Part shown: positions 36,329 through 45,359 of the stretch, piece after piece
How positions within the stretch are numbered: position 1 is the first letter of the stretch
Layout of the letters: the number at the start of each line of letters is the position of its first letter
NCBI GenBank assembly: GCA_963611165.1
Contig: CAVDQG010000011.1
Coordinates: forward strand, 1 to 55,293
DNA: 55,293 bases
Reading direction: 5' to 3'
DNA from: SIG603 sp963611165
Lineage (GTDB): Bacteria > Bacillota > Clostridia > Oscillospirales > Acutalibacteraceae
The notes under the pieces: model-generated
Seen by the model: the letters and a program-made list of their open reading frames with translations, nothing else
What the model was told of the DNA's origin: nothing
Database searches by the model: none
Made by a program: the position numbers and the translations under genes

Positions 36329-39300
36329 TGTTCTCATCTCCTTTCAAGCCGTCCTTTAAATCGTTTTCCATTTGGTTTAAAACATCCTCGTTCTTTCCGC
36401 CAACGCTCTTTGACTTGCTCTTGTCTCTCTTTGCAAGACAAACGGAAGCGTAATCGCAGTATTCGCAGTTGTAGGAGTTTACCATAACGGGATCAGCGGC
36501 ACACTTTCCTTCAAGCACGTCTTCCGCCATATTGGAAATTGTCTTTCTTATATACTCAAATATCAGCTTAAAGCCCTTTGCACTCACAAGATGATTTCCG
36601 CTTTTGAGGCTTCCGTCCTTGAGAAGCGTTGCCTGAACGAATCTTCCGCCGACATTCTTCTCCATGGCATCAACAACCTCTATGCTGTCGAGCAAAAGTC
36701 CCTTCATTCGCTGATTTTTGTCACGTTCCTTTTGAATGTCGGACTCAGAAGCGTCTCTTTTCGCACCGAAAGAATCTATCTTGGCAGGCATATACAAAAC
36801 GCCCGCCGGGAGATATTTTCCTCCGTCCGTTATCGCACAAAGATAAATGAGCATCTGCATGTTAAGTCCGAAAAGAACCTCCGAGAGTTTAAATTCCTTT
36901 GAGCCCGTTTTGTAGTCGATAATTCTGACATACTTGCTTCCGTCTCTTGCGGTGTAAAGGTCAAAGCGGTCGATTTTTCCGCCGACCTCGACTTCCTTTC
37001 CGCTGTCGGTTTTAATTTTGAGCGGTGGGAACTCCGTTCCTTTCTGAAGTGAAAGTTCGAAGTATTTCGGTTCGAATTTACTCTGAGAAAGCTCCTCGAC
37101 AAGCCTCAAAAGAAGTGTGTAAGCCGCCTTTACCATTCGTGAAATGCGGTACTTGTCCTGTGCGCCGAGATTATCAAAACCGCCCATTTCCTCGTCGGCA
37201 TATTGTTTTGCAAAAAGCTCCGTATCCTCTTTGAGCTTTTCTTCGTTACCGATGTAGCTTCCTATACCCTGTCTCAAAGTCTTTTCGAGGATATAGTGCA
37301 TAACCGTGCCGTACTGCCTATTGCCGATTTCTGCCGTTTCGAGCTTCTTGGCATTAAGGCTGTATCGGCAAAAATACATAAACGGACACTTATAAAACGT
37401 TTCTATCTGGCTTGCAGACAGCATTCTTCCGTCAAAAAATCTCTCAGAAACGCTTCTGTCCTCAATTTCAAATTCACCCTGACTTGCGCCTCTTTCGAGT
37501 GCTTTCTTTCTGCCGTCTATTTTATCCTCTCTGGCAAAATTTTCTTCATCAGAGAAATAACTTTCGAGTGTAGCCTTGACGCTGTCGTTTGCGGCAAAGC
37601 TTTTCGCATAGCTTGAAAAGGCGGCATTTTTGGTCGTTATGTAATAATCGGGAGAAAGAGTCTTTATTTCCTCAAGTCCCGAGAATATCAATTCTATATT
37701 TTCGATGACCTCGCTTTTTGCCGCTCCGCCCGAAATATTATAGGTAAGATACAGCTTTTCAGACGGATTGCTTATCGCCTTGTAAGCGTTGAACCTTTCG
37801 ATTTGCGTCAGCTGCTCAACGGGATTTTCAAGCTCAATCTGTAGCTCTCGCATAAGCTTCTTCTCGCCCTCGGAAATGAGTCCTTTCGTGCTCGGCACGG
37901 CGGGAAAAGTCTCTCTCTTGCATCCGACAATAAATGTAATTTTCGGACTCGACTGCAAAAGCTCTATGGGTGAGCCGAACTGCACGCTGTCAAGATAAGT
38001 CGGAATATCCCTCGTTTCCTCAACCTCGAGAACATTCTTTAAGTAGCCGTAGAATTTGTCAGCGGTGATTTTCTTCTCGCCGAGCGTAAAAGCAAACTGA
38101 TCGAGCACGCCCATAAGCTTAGTCCATATGCGTTTTCCGTCGTCGGCACGGTCGGAAAGTCCGTGTCTTTCGTCTCTGCAAAATTCACTCTGCTTGCTAA
38201 TCGCATCTGCCGCATTTGCGTCCTCAAGCAAAGAATAAATCGCACGGCAAATCGAAACGGCATCGGTATTTTTAATGCTGTCCGAAAATTTGACAAGCGG
38301 AGAAATAACCTTTTCTCTCGTCTCGTTCATTTTATCAAGCTGTTCCTTGATATTCTCATCGATTTTCTTTCCGTAGCCATCGGGATGTCTTGTGAACTCG
38401 CTTTTCCAAGCCTTACCGTTTAATTTCCATACGTAAGCATAGTTCTCGAGATTGGAAATATCCTCGCCCGAAAGACCTAAAAGGCCCGTTTTCATGTACG
38501 ACAGAATGTCCTCTGTTCTGAATCCGAAAAGCACGATATTAAAAGCAGAAAAGACAAAACGCACGAGCGGCGTGGCATCAATTCTCTCAGCTCTCGCAAA
38601 GTGAACGGGGATGTTCCATTTTGCAAAAATGCTCTCGACAGAATGTGAACAAGCGGCAATGTCGGCGCATATAACGGAAATATCTCTGTACTTATATCCC
38701 TCGTGCATGACAAGATTTCTGATTGTTGCCGCAGTGTACTCGAGCTCCTCGTATGCGTCTTTGCCCTCGTAGACAAAAATATCCTTTGGAATATCATCGG
38801 AATACTCGGGAGTATCCGAAAAAGCAGAAACTTCAAGCCGCTTTAATTCCTCGGATTTTGAGCGTTTGTTTTCTGTTAATGTTATAACCTCGTCGCTTAC
38901 TTCAAGCGAAAGCTCTTTTGCCTTTGCCGTAAGCTTTTTGTAAGTATCAAATACCGGTTCAAAGTAACTTTCGTGCTTTTCATTCGGACTTGGCATGCAA
39001 AGACTGACAAGAACATCCTCGGCACTTCTTACCGCCGACATTATAATCGAGCGTTTCGGCTTATCGAAGGTCTCGAACGAATCAAAAAACACAGCCGTGC
39101 CCTTGAAATAATCGTTTTTCTCCACAAGCCCTGCGGCAAAGTCTATCAAATCGGACGGGTCGGTGTAGCTTCTCTTGACTATCGCATCATACGCAGAGTA
39201 AATTAATCCGATTTCTCTTAATTTCTCCGAAAGCACACCATCGTCCGTTTTCACATCGGCAATGTCATCAAATTCCACGCCAGAGGACTTCAGCATCTCG

Positions 39301-39662
39301 ACTGTCTCGAGCATCATGGGAGAAAGCTTTGCCGAGTCGGCATCGAGCACATTTAATTCGTCTCGGCACTCGTCAACCGCCAGATTCATCGACAGAATTT
39401 TTCCGCTGTCGCTTATTCTCTTTTTGGCAAGTCCCCCGTAGGTCTCAATAATATTTCCCGCAAGTCTCGAAAAACTGAGCACACGGATATTGACGGCAAG
39501 GCTTGCGCCCGCCGCCCTCAGTATGTTTTTTTCTGCCTCAAATGTAAACTGATCGGGTAAAACGATTATCGACTTCTTGCCCTGTTCGGCACGCTCAAGA
39601 GCCGCCTGACAGACATAATGCGTTTTACCGTAACCCGATCTTCCACTTAAAAATCTCAGCAT
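36312..39662 (-). CDS. addB: ATP-dependent helicase/nuclease subunit B (AddB)
   Basis: AddB is the partner subunit that carries the second nuclease and recognises the Chi-like hotspot. The 1116-residue protein begins LRFLSGRSGYGKTHYV, with an AddB-type Walker A. The C-terminal nuclease has YVRIIDYKTGSKEF near 876. The four iron-sulphur cysteines are split as in known AddB proteins: one in TFYKCPFMYFCRYS (near 770) and three in YNCEYCDYASVC (near 1075). The ATG is preceded only by a weak GGTGA, which overlaps the stop of the small upstream gene, so translation may be coupled. Confidence 0.95.
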   Translation of the reverse strand: MLRFLSGRSGYGKTHYVCQAALERAEQGKKSIIVLPDQFTFEAEKNILRAAGASLAVNIRVLSFSRLAGNIIETYGGLAKKRISDSGKILSMNLAVDECRDELNVLDADSAKLSPMMLETVEMLKSSGVEFDDIADVKTDDGVLSEKLREIGLIYSAYDAIVKRSYTDPSDLIDFAAGLVEKNDYFKGTAVFFDSFETFDKPKRSIIMSAVRSAEDVLVSLCMPSPNEKHESYFEPVFDTYKKLTAKAKELSLEVSDEVITLTENKRSKSEELKRLEVSAFSDTPEYSDDIPKDIFVYEGKDAYEELEYTAATIRNLVMHEGYKYRDISVICADIAACSHSVESIFAKWNIPVHFARAERIDATPLVRFVFSAFNIVLFGFRTEDILSYMKTGLLGLSGEDISNLENYAYVWKLNGKAWKSEFTRHPDGYGKKIDENIKEQLDKMNETREKVISPLVKFSDSIKNTDAVSICRAIYSLLEDANAADAISKQSEFCRDERHGLSDRADDGKRIWTKLMGVLDQFAFTLGEKKITADKFYGYLKNVLEVEETRDIPTYLDSVQFGSPIELLQSSPKITFIVGCKRETFPAVPSTKGLISEGEKKLMRELQIELENPVEQLTQIERFNAYKAISNPSEKLYLTYNISGGAAKSEVIENIELIFSGLEEIKTLSPDYYITTKNAAFSSYAKSFAANDSVKATLESYFSDEENFAREDKIDGRKKALERGASQGEFEIEDRSVSERFFDGRMLSASQIETFYKCPFMYFCRYSLNAKKLETAEIGNRQYGTVMHYILEKTLRQGIGSYIGNEEKLKEDTELFAKQYADEEMGGFDNLGAQDKYRISRMVKAAYTLLLRLVEELSQSKFEPKYFELSLQKGTEFPPLKIKTDSGKEVEVGGKIDRFDLYTARDGSKYVRIIDYKTGSKEFKLSEVLFGLNMQMLIYLCAITDGGKYLPAGVLYMPAKIDSFGAKRDASESDIQKERDKNQRMKGLLLDSIEVVDAMEKNVGGRFVQATLLKDGSLKSGNHLVSAKGFKLIFEYIRKTISNMAEDVLEGKCAADPVMVNSYNCEYCDYASVCLAKRDKSKSKSVGGKNEDVLNQMENDLKDGLKGDENNADMD

Positions 39663-39669
39663 ATTTTAA

Positions 39670-39933
39670 TCACCACAAGAAAGAAGAAATATCACCCAAA
39701 TCGGAAATATCGCCAAATTCGCCCTTATCGATAACCTCGCCCTCCCATGTGTAGAAGGGGTCTCTCATATCTGCGTATTCATCCATAAGGGAGAGAAGTC
39801 TCTCACCCGTGTTCATGTATGTCTCGAATTCCTCTTTCTGCTCGTCCGTTGCCGTTTCGCTTAGGTGATACTTCGGCTCCGCTATAAAGCACTCCGAGAA
39901 GAAAACTTCAGGCTTTTTATTTTTGCTATTCAT
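39670..39933 (-). CDS. Small acidic protein upstream of addB, function unknown
   Basis: The 87-residue protein is rich in Glu and Asp, with no membrane segment, signal peptide or recognised domain. It ends GEFGDISDLGDISSFLW, a repeat-like GDIS pattern. It has a good ribosome binding site (AAGGAG, 8-base spacing) and its own promoter. It stops 7 bases before addB, so it is very probably expressed as the first gene of the addBA operon. I do not recognise the family. Confidence 0.65.
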   Translation of the reverse strand: MNSKNKKPEVFFSECFIAEPKYHLSETATDEQKEEFETYMNTGERLLSLMDEYADMRDPFYTWEGEVIDKGEFGDISDLGDISSFLW

Positions 39934-39976
39934 TATAATCGCTCCTTTATTGTATTCATCACATCATTTTGAAAAT

Positions 39977-40005
39977 ATTTTAACATGTTTAACCTCACCT
40001 TTCAA
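39977..40005 (-). promoter_or_regulatory. Sigma-A promoter of the small acidic gene and addBA
   Basis: On the minus strand TTGAAA (40005-40000), 17 bases and TAAAAT (39982-39977) each match 5/6 of consensus. The start codon follows about 45 bases later. Confidence 0.75.
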
Positions 40006-40066
40006 TATTACTTAAAGCATATCATTAAAACAAAGCTTTCAAAGCACCAAAAATTTCCCACCAAAC

Positions 40067-40108
40067 GCAAAAATCGGATAAGACAGAGCGAACTGCCTTA
40101 TCCGATTT
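40067..40108 (-). terminator. Terminator of the malic enzyme/transporter operon
   Basis: The arms AAATCGGATAAGGCAG (40108-40093) and CTGTCTTATCCGATTT (40086-40071) form a 16-bp stem with one mismatch. TTTTTG follows on the minus strand. It lies about 135 bases past the transporter stop. Confidence 0.85.
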
Positions 40109-40241
40109 AACTTGGCGTACCGATTAACTGAAGGGGTAACTTAGGATAGTTTTAATTTAATAATGGATAGTGTAAAATGTAGATGCTATTGCACTTATTC
40201 TTTTTGTAGGATTAATGATATACGCCAATTTGTGATTTTAT

Positions 40242-41576
40242 TTAGCCGAGAAGTCTAATCATGAAGCTTCCCGAGATGAGAACCAATGCTCCGCCGAGTC
40301 TTGTTGCCATCTGAGCGAAAGGAATGAGCTCCATGCGGTCTGCGGCTGAGAGAACTGCGATGTTGCCTGTTCCGCCCATGCTGTTTGTGCAAAGGCCTGC
40401 AGTGATGGAAGCTTCAACCGGATAGAAACCGAAGAGCTTTCCGAGAGCACCCGAAACAATAGCAACTGTTACGATGATAGCAACGCATGTGATGATGAAC
40501 GAAGGTGTGAGTGAAGCGCCGAGAACCTTGAGGTCGAGAAGTGCAACGCCAATACCTGCGAGAAGTGCGTTTGTGAAGTTCTTCATAACGAACTGCCCCC
40601 ACTGCACTGCCATATTCTCATACTTTTCGGGAATAACGCCGAGAAGCTTGAAGATGACAACAACGATGATCATGAATGCGTAAGCGTGAACATTCGGGAA
40701 GATGCAGTTGATAAGTGTGCCGATTGTGAAGAATGCGCATGAGAAGAGAAGTCCTGTGCCCATTGTTGTGACGTCGAACTTTGCGCCGGAAGAAGCCTTC
40801 TTCTTCTCCTCAGGCATATCCATAAGCTTGCCGTTGCCGTTGAGTGACGGTACGGATGCGCCGAGCTTAGCGATAAGAGCGGCACTGATGATTGCGAGAA
40901 CGTTTCCGATTGCGGAAGCGGGAATCATCCGGGAAATGATGTCTGCCTGCTCGATACCTGTTGCATTTGCGTAAATCTGAGAAAGCGGAGTGACGCCTGC
41001 GCCCATACCGCCGCTCATCATCGGCATTGCAACGTAGAGAATGCTTTCGCCGAAACCTCTGCCTGTGAGCATGCCTGCAAGTCCGCCGACGAGCATTGCA
41101 CATGCCATTGAGATAAAGGAAACGGGAAGGAATCTTACTGCGGCTTTCTTGAGAAGATCTCTGTTCATTCCGAGGATACTTCCCGTGATGAGTGCCGAGA
41201 TGTAGAAATCAAGGAAACCGACATTGTTCATGAAATCCTTGCAGTTGTCGACAACGCTTGTCGGAAGAAGTCCGAAAGTAGCGAGTGCCGATGAGGCGAA
41301 AATACAGAACACTGCGCCGCCGCCGAGATACGAGCGAATAATCGGAATCTTGGAGCCGAGCAGATTGAAAACGCTGCCCAAAACGAGCATTATCGCAAGA
41401 GCTCCGACCATGTTTGCGGGGAGAATTTCTCTCTCTGCCGCAAACACGATGATAACTGCCAGAATGATATAAACGGGAAGCGAAAGTCCCATTATTTTAA
41501 TTTCTTTAACCTTGCTCAAAAGACCGCCCTTTGAGCTTGTGCTTGTGCTTGCTGCACCTGTTCTTGTTGCGTCCAT
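40242..41576 (-). CDS. 2-hydroxycarboxylate transporter (2HCT family), probably malate
   Basis: This secondary transporter takes up malate or citrate-type anions with Na+ or H+, or by exchange. The 444-residue protein has about 11 membrane segments after a short Ser/Thr-rich cytoplasmic N terminus. The two re-entrant loops typical of 2HCT proteins are visible: GGMGAGVTPLSQ near 190 and GGTGNIAVLSAADRMELIPF near 404, followed by the conserved RLGGALVL. It lies 19 bases after malic enzyme, which makes malate the likeliest substrate. Citrate or other 2-hydroxycarboxylates remain possible. The ATG follows AGAGGAG. Confidence 0.92.
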   Translation of the reverse strand: MDATRTGAASTSTSSKGGLLSKVKEIKIMGLSLPVYIILAVIIVFAAEREILPANMVGALAIMLVLGSVFNLLGSKIPIIRSYLGGGAVFCIFASSALATFGLLPTSVVDNCKDFMNNVGFLDFYISALITGSILGMNRDLLKKAAVRFLPVSFISMACAMLVGGLAGMLTGRGFGESILYVAMPMMSGGMGAGVTPLSQIYANATGIEQADIISRMIPASAIGNVLAIISAALIAKLGASVPSLNGNGKLMDMPEEKKKASSGAKFDVTTMGTGLLFSCAFFTIGTLINCIFPNVHAYAFMIIVVVIFKLLGVIPEKYENMAVQWGQFVMKNFTNALLAGIGVALLDLKVLGASLTPSFIITCVAIIVTVAIVSGALGKLFGFYPVEASITAGLCTNSMGGTGNIAVLSAADRMELIPFAQMATRLGGALVLISGSFMIRLLG

Positions 41577-41595
41577 AAACCCACTCCTCTGTTTC

Positions 41596-42777
41596 TTAAT
41601 TCTTGTGAAGCTTGGAAACGCCTGTCTCGATAGCTGTCTTTGCGACTGCCTCTGCTACGCCGTTTGCAACTCTCTCGTCAAATGCGCCCGGGATGATGTA
41701 GTCCTCGTTGAGCTCCTCAGGAGTGATGATGTCTGCGATAGCCTTAACAGCGGCAATCTTCATATCCTCTGTGATGTCTGTTGCTCTTGCCTCAAGTGCA
41801 CCCTTGAAGATACCGGGGAATACGAGAACGTTGTTAATCTGGTTCGGGAAGTCTGAACGGCCTGTTGCGACAACTCTTGCTCCGCCCTTCTTAGCCTCAT
41901 CAGGCATAATCTCAGGAGTCGGGTTTGCCATTGCAAATACAATAGCGTCGTTTGCCATTGTGCTTACCATCTCTGCGGAAACAACATTAGGTGCGGAAAC
42001 TCCGATGAATACGTCTCTGCCAACCATAGCTGTCTTGAGGTCGCCGTGGAGCTGCTCCTTGTTTGTCTTCTCTGCCATTTCCTTCTGAGCGGGGTTCATC
42101 CACTCCTCGCCTACTGCGAGTGCGCCCTGACGGTCAACAAGAATTACATCGCCGATACCAAGCTCAAGAAGAAGCTTGCAGATCGAAATACCTGCAGAAC
42201 CTGCGCCGTTGATTACTACCTTAGCGTCCGAGAATGTCTTTCCTACAAGTCTGAGTGCGTTTGTGAGACCCGCGGAAACTACAATAGCTGTGCCGTGCTG
42301 GTCATCGTGGAATACTGGGATATCAAGCTCTTCCTTAAGTCTGCGCTCAATTTCGAAGCATCTCGGAGCTGAAATATCCTCGAGGTTGATTCCGCCGAAT
42401 GTCGGAGCGAGTCTCTTGACTGTCTCTACGATTTCATCGGGATCCTTTGTGTCAAGGCAAATCGGGAACGCGTCGATTCCTGCGAACTCCTTGAAGAGAA
42501 TTGCCTTGCCCTCCATAACAGGCATTGCAGCCTCAGGGCCGATATCACCGAGACCGAGAACTGCTGTTCCGTCAGAAACAACTGCTACGAGATTTCCCTT
42601 TGCTGTGTAGCGGTAAACCTCTTCCTTGTTGTCACGAATCTTTCTGCACGGCTCTGCAACACCCGGTGTGTAAGCTGTGCTCAAGTCGTCTCTTGTCTTA
42701 ACTGTAACCTTTGATGTTACGCTGATCTTACCTTTGTTTTCCTCGTGCATCTTAAGTGCTAATGCGTTGTAATCCAT
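41596..42777 (-). CDS. Malic enzyme (NAD(P)-dependent, decarboxylating)
   Basis: The enzyme oxidatively decarboxylates L-malate to pyruvate and CO2. The 393-residue protein is the short bacterial form without a phosphotransacetylase domain. It has the N-terminal TAYTPGVAEPCRKI, the catalytic region INLEDISAPRCFEIERRL near 135, FHDDQHGTAIVVSAGL near 156 and the Rossmann motif VVINGAGSAGISICKLL near 188. Pyruvate would feed PFOR. The operon with a 2HCT transporter, next to a CitA/CitB-type system, resembles malate-use loci of Bacilli and lactobacilli. The ATG follows AAGGAG. Confidence 0.95.
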   Translation of the reverse strand: MDYNALALKMHEENKGKISVTSKVTVKTRDDLSTAYTPGVAEPCRKIRDNKEEVYRYTAKGNLVAVVSDGTAVLGLGDIGPEAAMPVMEGKAILFKEFAGIDAFPICLDTKDPDEIVETVKRLAPTFGGINLEDISAPRCFEIERRLKEELDIPVFHDDQHGTAIVVSAGLTNALRLVGKTFSDAKVVINGAGSAGISICKLLLELGIGDVILVDRQGALAVGEEWMNPAQKEMAEKTNKEQLHGDLKTAMVGRDVFIGVSAPNVVSAEMVSTMANDAIVFAMANPTPEIMPDEAKKGGARVVATGRSDFPNQINNVLVFPGIFKGALEARATDITEDMKIAAVKAIADIITPEELNEDYIIPGAFDERVANGVAEAVAKTAIETGVSKLHKN

Positions 42778-42854
42778 AATCCTGTACTCCTTATTAAATA
42801 AAATTTGGTTTAGTGAGTGAGACTTTGTCTTGACGTTTTGTCTTTGGTGACTCT

Positions 42855-42882
42855 AATATAACATTTCCTTAAAAAATTGAAA
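42855..42882 (-). promoter_or_regulatory. Candidate activated promoter for malic enzyme
   Basis: On the minus strand TATATT (42860-42855) is preceded at 16 bases by TTTCAA (42882-42877), a poor -35. Directly upstream of this lie two 9-base direct repeats spaced 20 bases apart, CTTACAAAA (42913-42905) and CTTAACAAA (42893-42885). A weak -35 next to phased repeats fits activation by the divergent response regulator. Confidence 0.45.
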
Positions 42883-42944
42883 GATTTGTTAAGTTTTAAA
42901 AATGTTTTGTAAGTAAAAAAAATGCCGAAAACCCAAAAATGGTG

Positions 42945-42950
42945 TATACT
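42945..42950 (+). promoter_or_regulatory. Candidate -10 element for the two-component operon
   Basis: TATACT lies about 53 bases upstream of the kinase start codon. No good -35 is present at 16-18 bases (ATGCCG at 17). Call kept weak. Confidence 0.4.
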
Positions 42951-43002
42951 TAATATTGACAGGTTAAGATAATTCCCACTTTGGCACAAAAAGGAGAATT
43001 TC

Positions 43003-44595
43003 ATGAATAACAACGAATCTATTTTACAAAAGCAATTTAAGTCTTACTTCATACTCGTTGTGGCAATGCTGTTCGTAACAGCCGCATTTATAATGCCCTC
43101 TCAGCTAAATACGCTTAATAACTCACTCGAGAAAACAATTTCCGACACGGCTAATATACTTTCAAAGAATTCGGAAATTATCGACGGATTAAAGAAAGGC
43201 TCTCTCTCGGACAGTCTGAAAGATAATCTTGACGAAATCGTCCGGAACACGGACAATATAGACTATATAGTTATCGCAGACAGAAATTCCGTGAGACTTT
43301 TCCACCCCGACAGAACCGAAATCGGCAAGAAATTTGCGGGCGGTGACGAAACTCAGATTTTAAGCGACCCCACTCCCTATTTCACCACAAAAAAGGGTGC
43401 GCACAACGTCCAGAAAAGAGTTTTCTGTCAGCTTGCCGACAGTGACGGAACCGTTCTCGGATTCATTATGGTCAGTGCGTCACTTACGACCGTTAGGAAT
43501 GCGCAAATCAAGCTTATGACAAAGCTTGTGCTCATATTTATGGGACTTACCGTCATCGGTATGGCGCTTGCGACCTATACGGCAAGGCACATAAGAAAAA
43601 GCCTTCTCGGCTATGAACCCGCCGACATCGCAAAACTGTTTTTACAGCGTGAGGAAATTCTCGAGAACATCGACGAGGGAATCATCGCTTGCAATCTCGC
43701 GTCAAACAAAATCTTCTCGAACTCAGCCGCCGACAAACTTTTCGGCAATGACTACAAGCCGAAGGAAGACGAAGAGCTCGGCACGCTGTGCGATAAATGC
43801 ATCACCGAGAACACATCATTCACCCTCATTCCTTATGAGCATGACGGCAAAAATCTTCTTATAAGCGTTATGCCGCTCACAAAGGAAAAAGAGACAATCG
43901 GCACACTTATGATTTTCCGTGACCGAACGGAAGTACTCGAGCTTGCCGACCAGTTGTCTGGTTCAAACCACATTGTCGAGGCATTAAGAGCCTCAACTCA
44001 CGAATTTCTCAATAAGCTTCACATCATATCGGGAATGCTTCAAATGGAAAATTACGAACAGGCAATCGCTTTTGTTGACGGACTTTCCGAAGAAACACGA
44101 AACAGCTATCAGACTATCATCGGTCAGATACAAAACAAAACCCTTGCCGCACTTTTGCTCGGTAAGCAAAGCCACGCAAGGGAACTTGACATTGATTTCA
44201 GCATAAGAAAGGACAGCTTTCTCTCTGCGCACAATGATTATCTTTCGACCAAAGAAATGGTCACGGTAATCGGCAATCTTATAGAGAACGCATTCCATGC
44301 AGTCGAGAATGTCGATGGTATCCGTCAGGTTCAGCTTTTCGTAAGACAGTCTGAAGACGGACTTACAATCATCACGGACGACACGGGCTGCGGAATGACC
44401 GAGGAACAGACAGAGGAGCTTATGAACGGAAACTTCACCACCAGAGGCGAGGGTCATGGAATAGGCTTCAGGCTTATAAGAGAAATAGTCGCAAAGCATG
44501 ACGGATATCTCTCAGTCGACTCCGAGCCGAACGAAGGCTCTTCATTCACGATAAGCATACGCAAAAAGAGAAACGGAGGAAAAGCACATGATTAA
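43003..44595 (+). CDS. CitA/DcuS-family sensor histidine kinase, probably malate sensor
   Basis: The 530-residue membrane kinase has two transmembrane segments (about 15-33 and 172-191) flanking an extracytoplasmic PAS-like domain. VIADRNSVRLFHPDRTEIGKKFAGGDE (90-116) matches the ligand-binding region of citrate, fumarate and malate sensors. A cytoplasmic PAS domain covers about 215-310. The phosphoacceptor is His333 in STHEFLNKLHIISGMLQ, the CitA/DcuS-type H box. The HATPase domain has GNLIENAFHAV (N box), DDTGCGM and GHGIGFRL. It is the first gene of a two-gene operon divergent from malic enzyme. AAGGAG precedes the ATG. Confidence 0.94.
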   Translation: MNNNESILQKQFKSYFILVVAMLFVTAAFIMPSQLNTLNNSLEKTISDTANILSKNSEIIDGLKKGSLSDSLKDNLDEIVRNTDNIDYIVIADRNSVRLFHPDRTEIGKKFAGGDETQILSDPTPYFTTKKGAHNVQKRVFCQLADSDGTVLGFIMVSASLTTVRNAQIKLMTKLVLIFMGLTVIGMALATYTARHIRKSLLGYEPADIAKLFLQREEILENIDEGIIACNLASNKIFSNSAADKLFGNDYKPKEDEELGTLCDKCITENTSFTLIPYEHDGKNLLISVMPLTKEKETIGTLMIFRDRTEVLELADQLSGSNHIVEALRASTHEFLNKLHIISGMLQMENYEQAIAFVDGLSEETRNSYQTIIGQIQNKTLAALLLGKQSHARELDIDFSIRKDSFLSAHNDYLSTKEMVTVIGNLIENAFHAVENVDGIRQVQLFVRQSEDGLTIITDDTGCGMTEEQTEELMNGNFTTRGEGHGIGFRLIREIVAKHDGYLSVDSEPNEGSSFTISIRKKRNGGKAHD

Positions 44596-45268
44596 AACGG
44601 TTATAGTAGAAGACGATCTCATGGTCGCTGAAATAAACAACCAATTCGCACAAAGAACCCCCGGCATACAAATTGCCGCAACCTTTCACAACGGAACAGA
44701 CGCCCTTAAATTTCTTTGCGAAACCCGTGTGGACTTGCTTCTTCTCGATTTATATATGCCGGGATTTTCAGGGCTCGAGCTTCTGCGAGAACTTCGCCGC
44801 CGCAACAAGGACGTAGACGTGATAATGATAACCGCCGCCAACGACACAGAAAGCATCCGTGAAGCACTTAAGCTTGGAATAACCGACTACCTCATCAAGC
44901 CTTTCAAATACGAACGCTTTGCCCAGGCGCTTGACAAATATCTCTTAAAGCACAAATTCATCGAAAACGGCACGGCGTTCACCCAAGCCGATCTCGATAA
45001 ACTCTTGCACACAGGTCAAGTGTCCGAAAAAAGCAAAGAAATCGAGCTTCAAAAGGGCTTGCAAAGAAAGACCCTCAACCTCGTCATCGATTGTCTGAAA
45101 GCTCACAAGGGAGAATATCTCACAAGCGAATTTATCGCATCGAGCGTAAACCTCTCGCAGGTCACATCAAGACGCTATCTTAACTACCTCGTTGAAACGG
45201 ACACAATTAAAAGCAGAATAGACTATTCTACGGGCGGCAGACCGTGCATGGAATACATGATTGAGTAA
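44588..45268 (+). CDS. CitB/DcuR-family response regulator
   Basis: The 226-residue regulator has a receiver domain (1-120) with the acidic pair in VEDDLMVAEI, phosphoacceptor Asp54 in LLLLDLYMPG and Lys104 in DYLIKPF. The C-terminal DNA-binding domain contains LTSEFIASSVNLSQVTSRRYLNYLV, the helix-turn-helix of this family. It overlaps the kinase gene by 8 bases, with GGAGG at 8 bases. The probable target is the divergent malic enzyme/transporter promoter. Confidence 0.94.
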   Translation: MIKTVIVEDDLMVAEINNQFAQRTPGIQIAATFHNGTDALKFLCETRVDLLLLDLYMPGFSGLELLRELRRRNKDVDVIMITAANDTESIREALKLGITDYLIKPFKYERFAQALDKYLLKHKFIENGTAFTQADLDKLLHTGQVSEKSKEIELQKGLQRKTLNLVIDCLKAHKGEYLTSEFIASSVNLSQVTSRRYLNYLVETDTIKSRIDYSTGGRPCMEYMIE

Positions 45269-45300
45269 TTTAATTATTATCGAAGAAGCAATTCAGAATA

Positions 45301-45329
45301 TTGACATTTATATATCACTGTAATATCAT
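45301..45329 (+). promoter_or_regulatory. Sigma-A promoter for the PH-domain gene
   Basis: TTGACA (45301-45306), 17 bases and TATCAT (45324-45329) form a strong promoter 31 bases upstream of the start codon. Confidence 0.75.
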
Positions 45330-45359
45330 ATAGCTAACGATTTTAAGGAGGATTTTCCT

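Larger units (their letters stand above)
39934..40241. other. Intergenic region between the addBA operon and the malate transporter
   Basis: This 308-base gap holds the addBA promoter (39977-40005) and the terminator of the transporter operon (40067-40108). Between 40109 and 40241 lies AT-rich sequence with no clear reading frame or structure. Confidence 0.7.
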
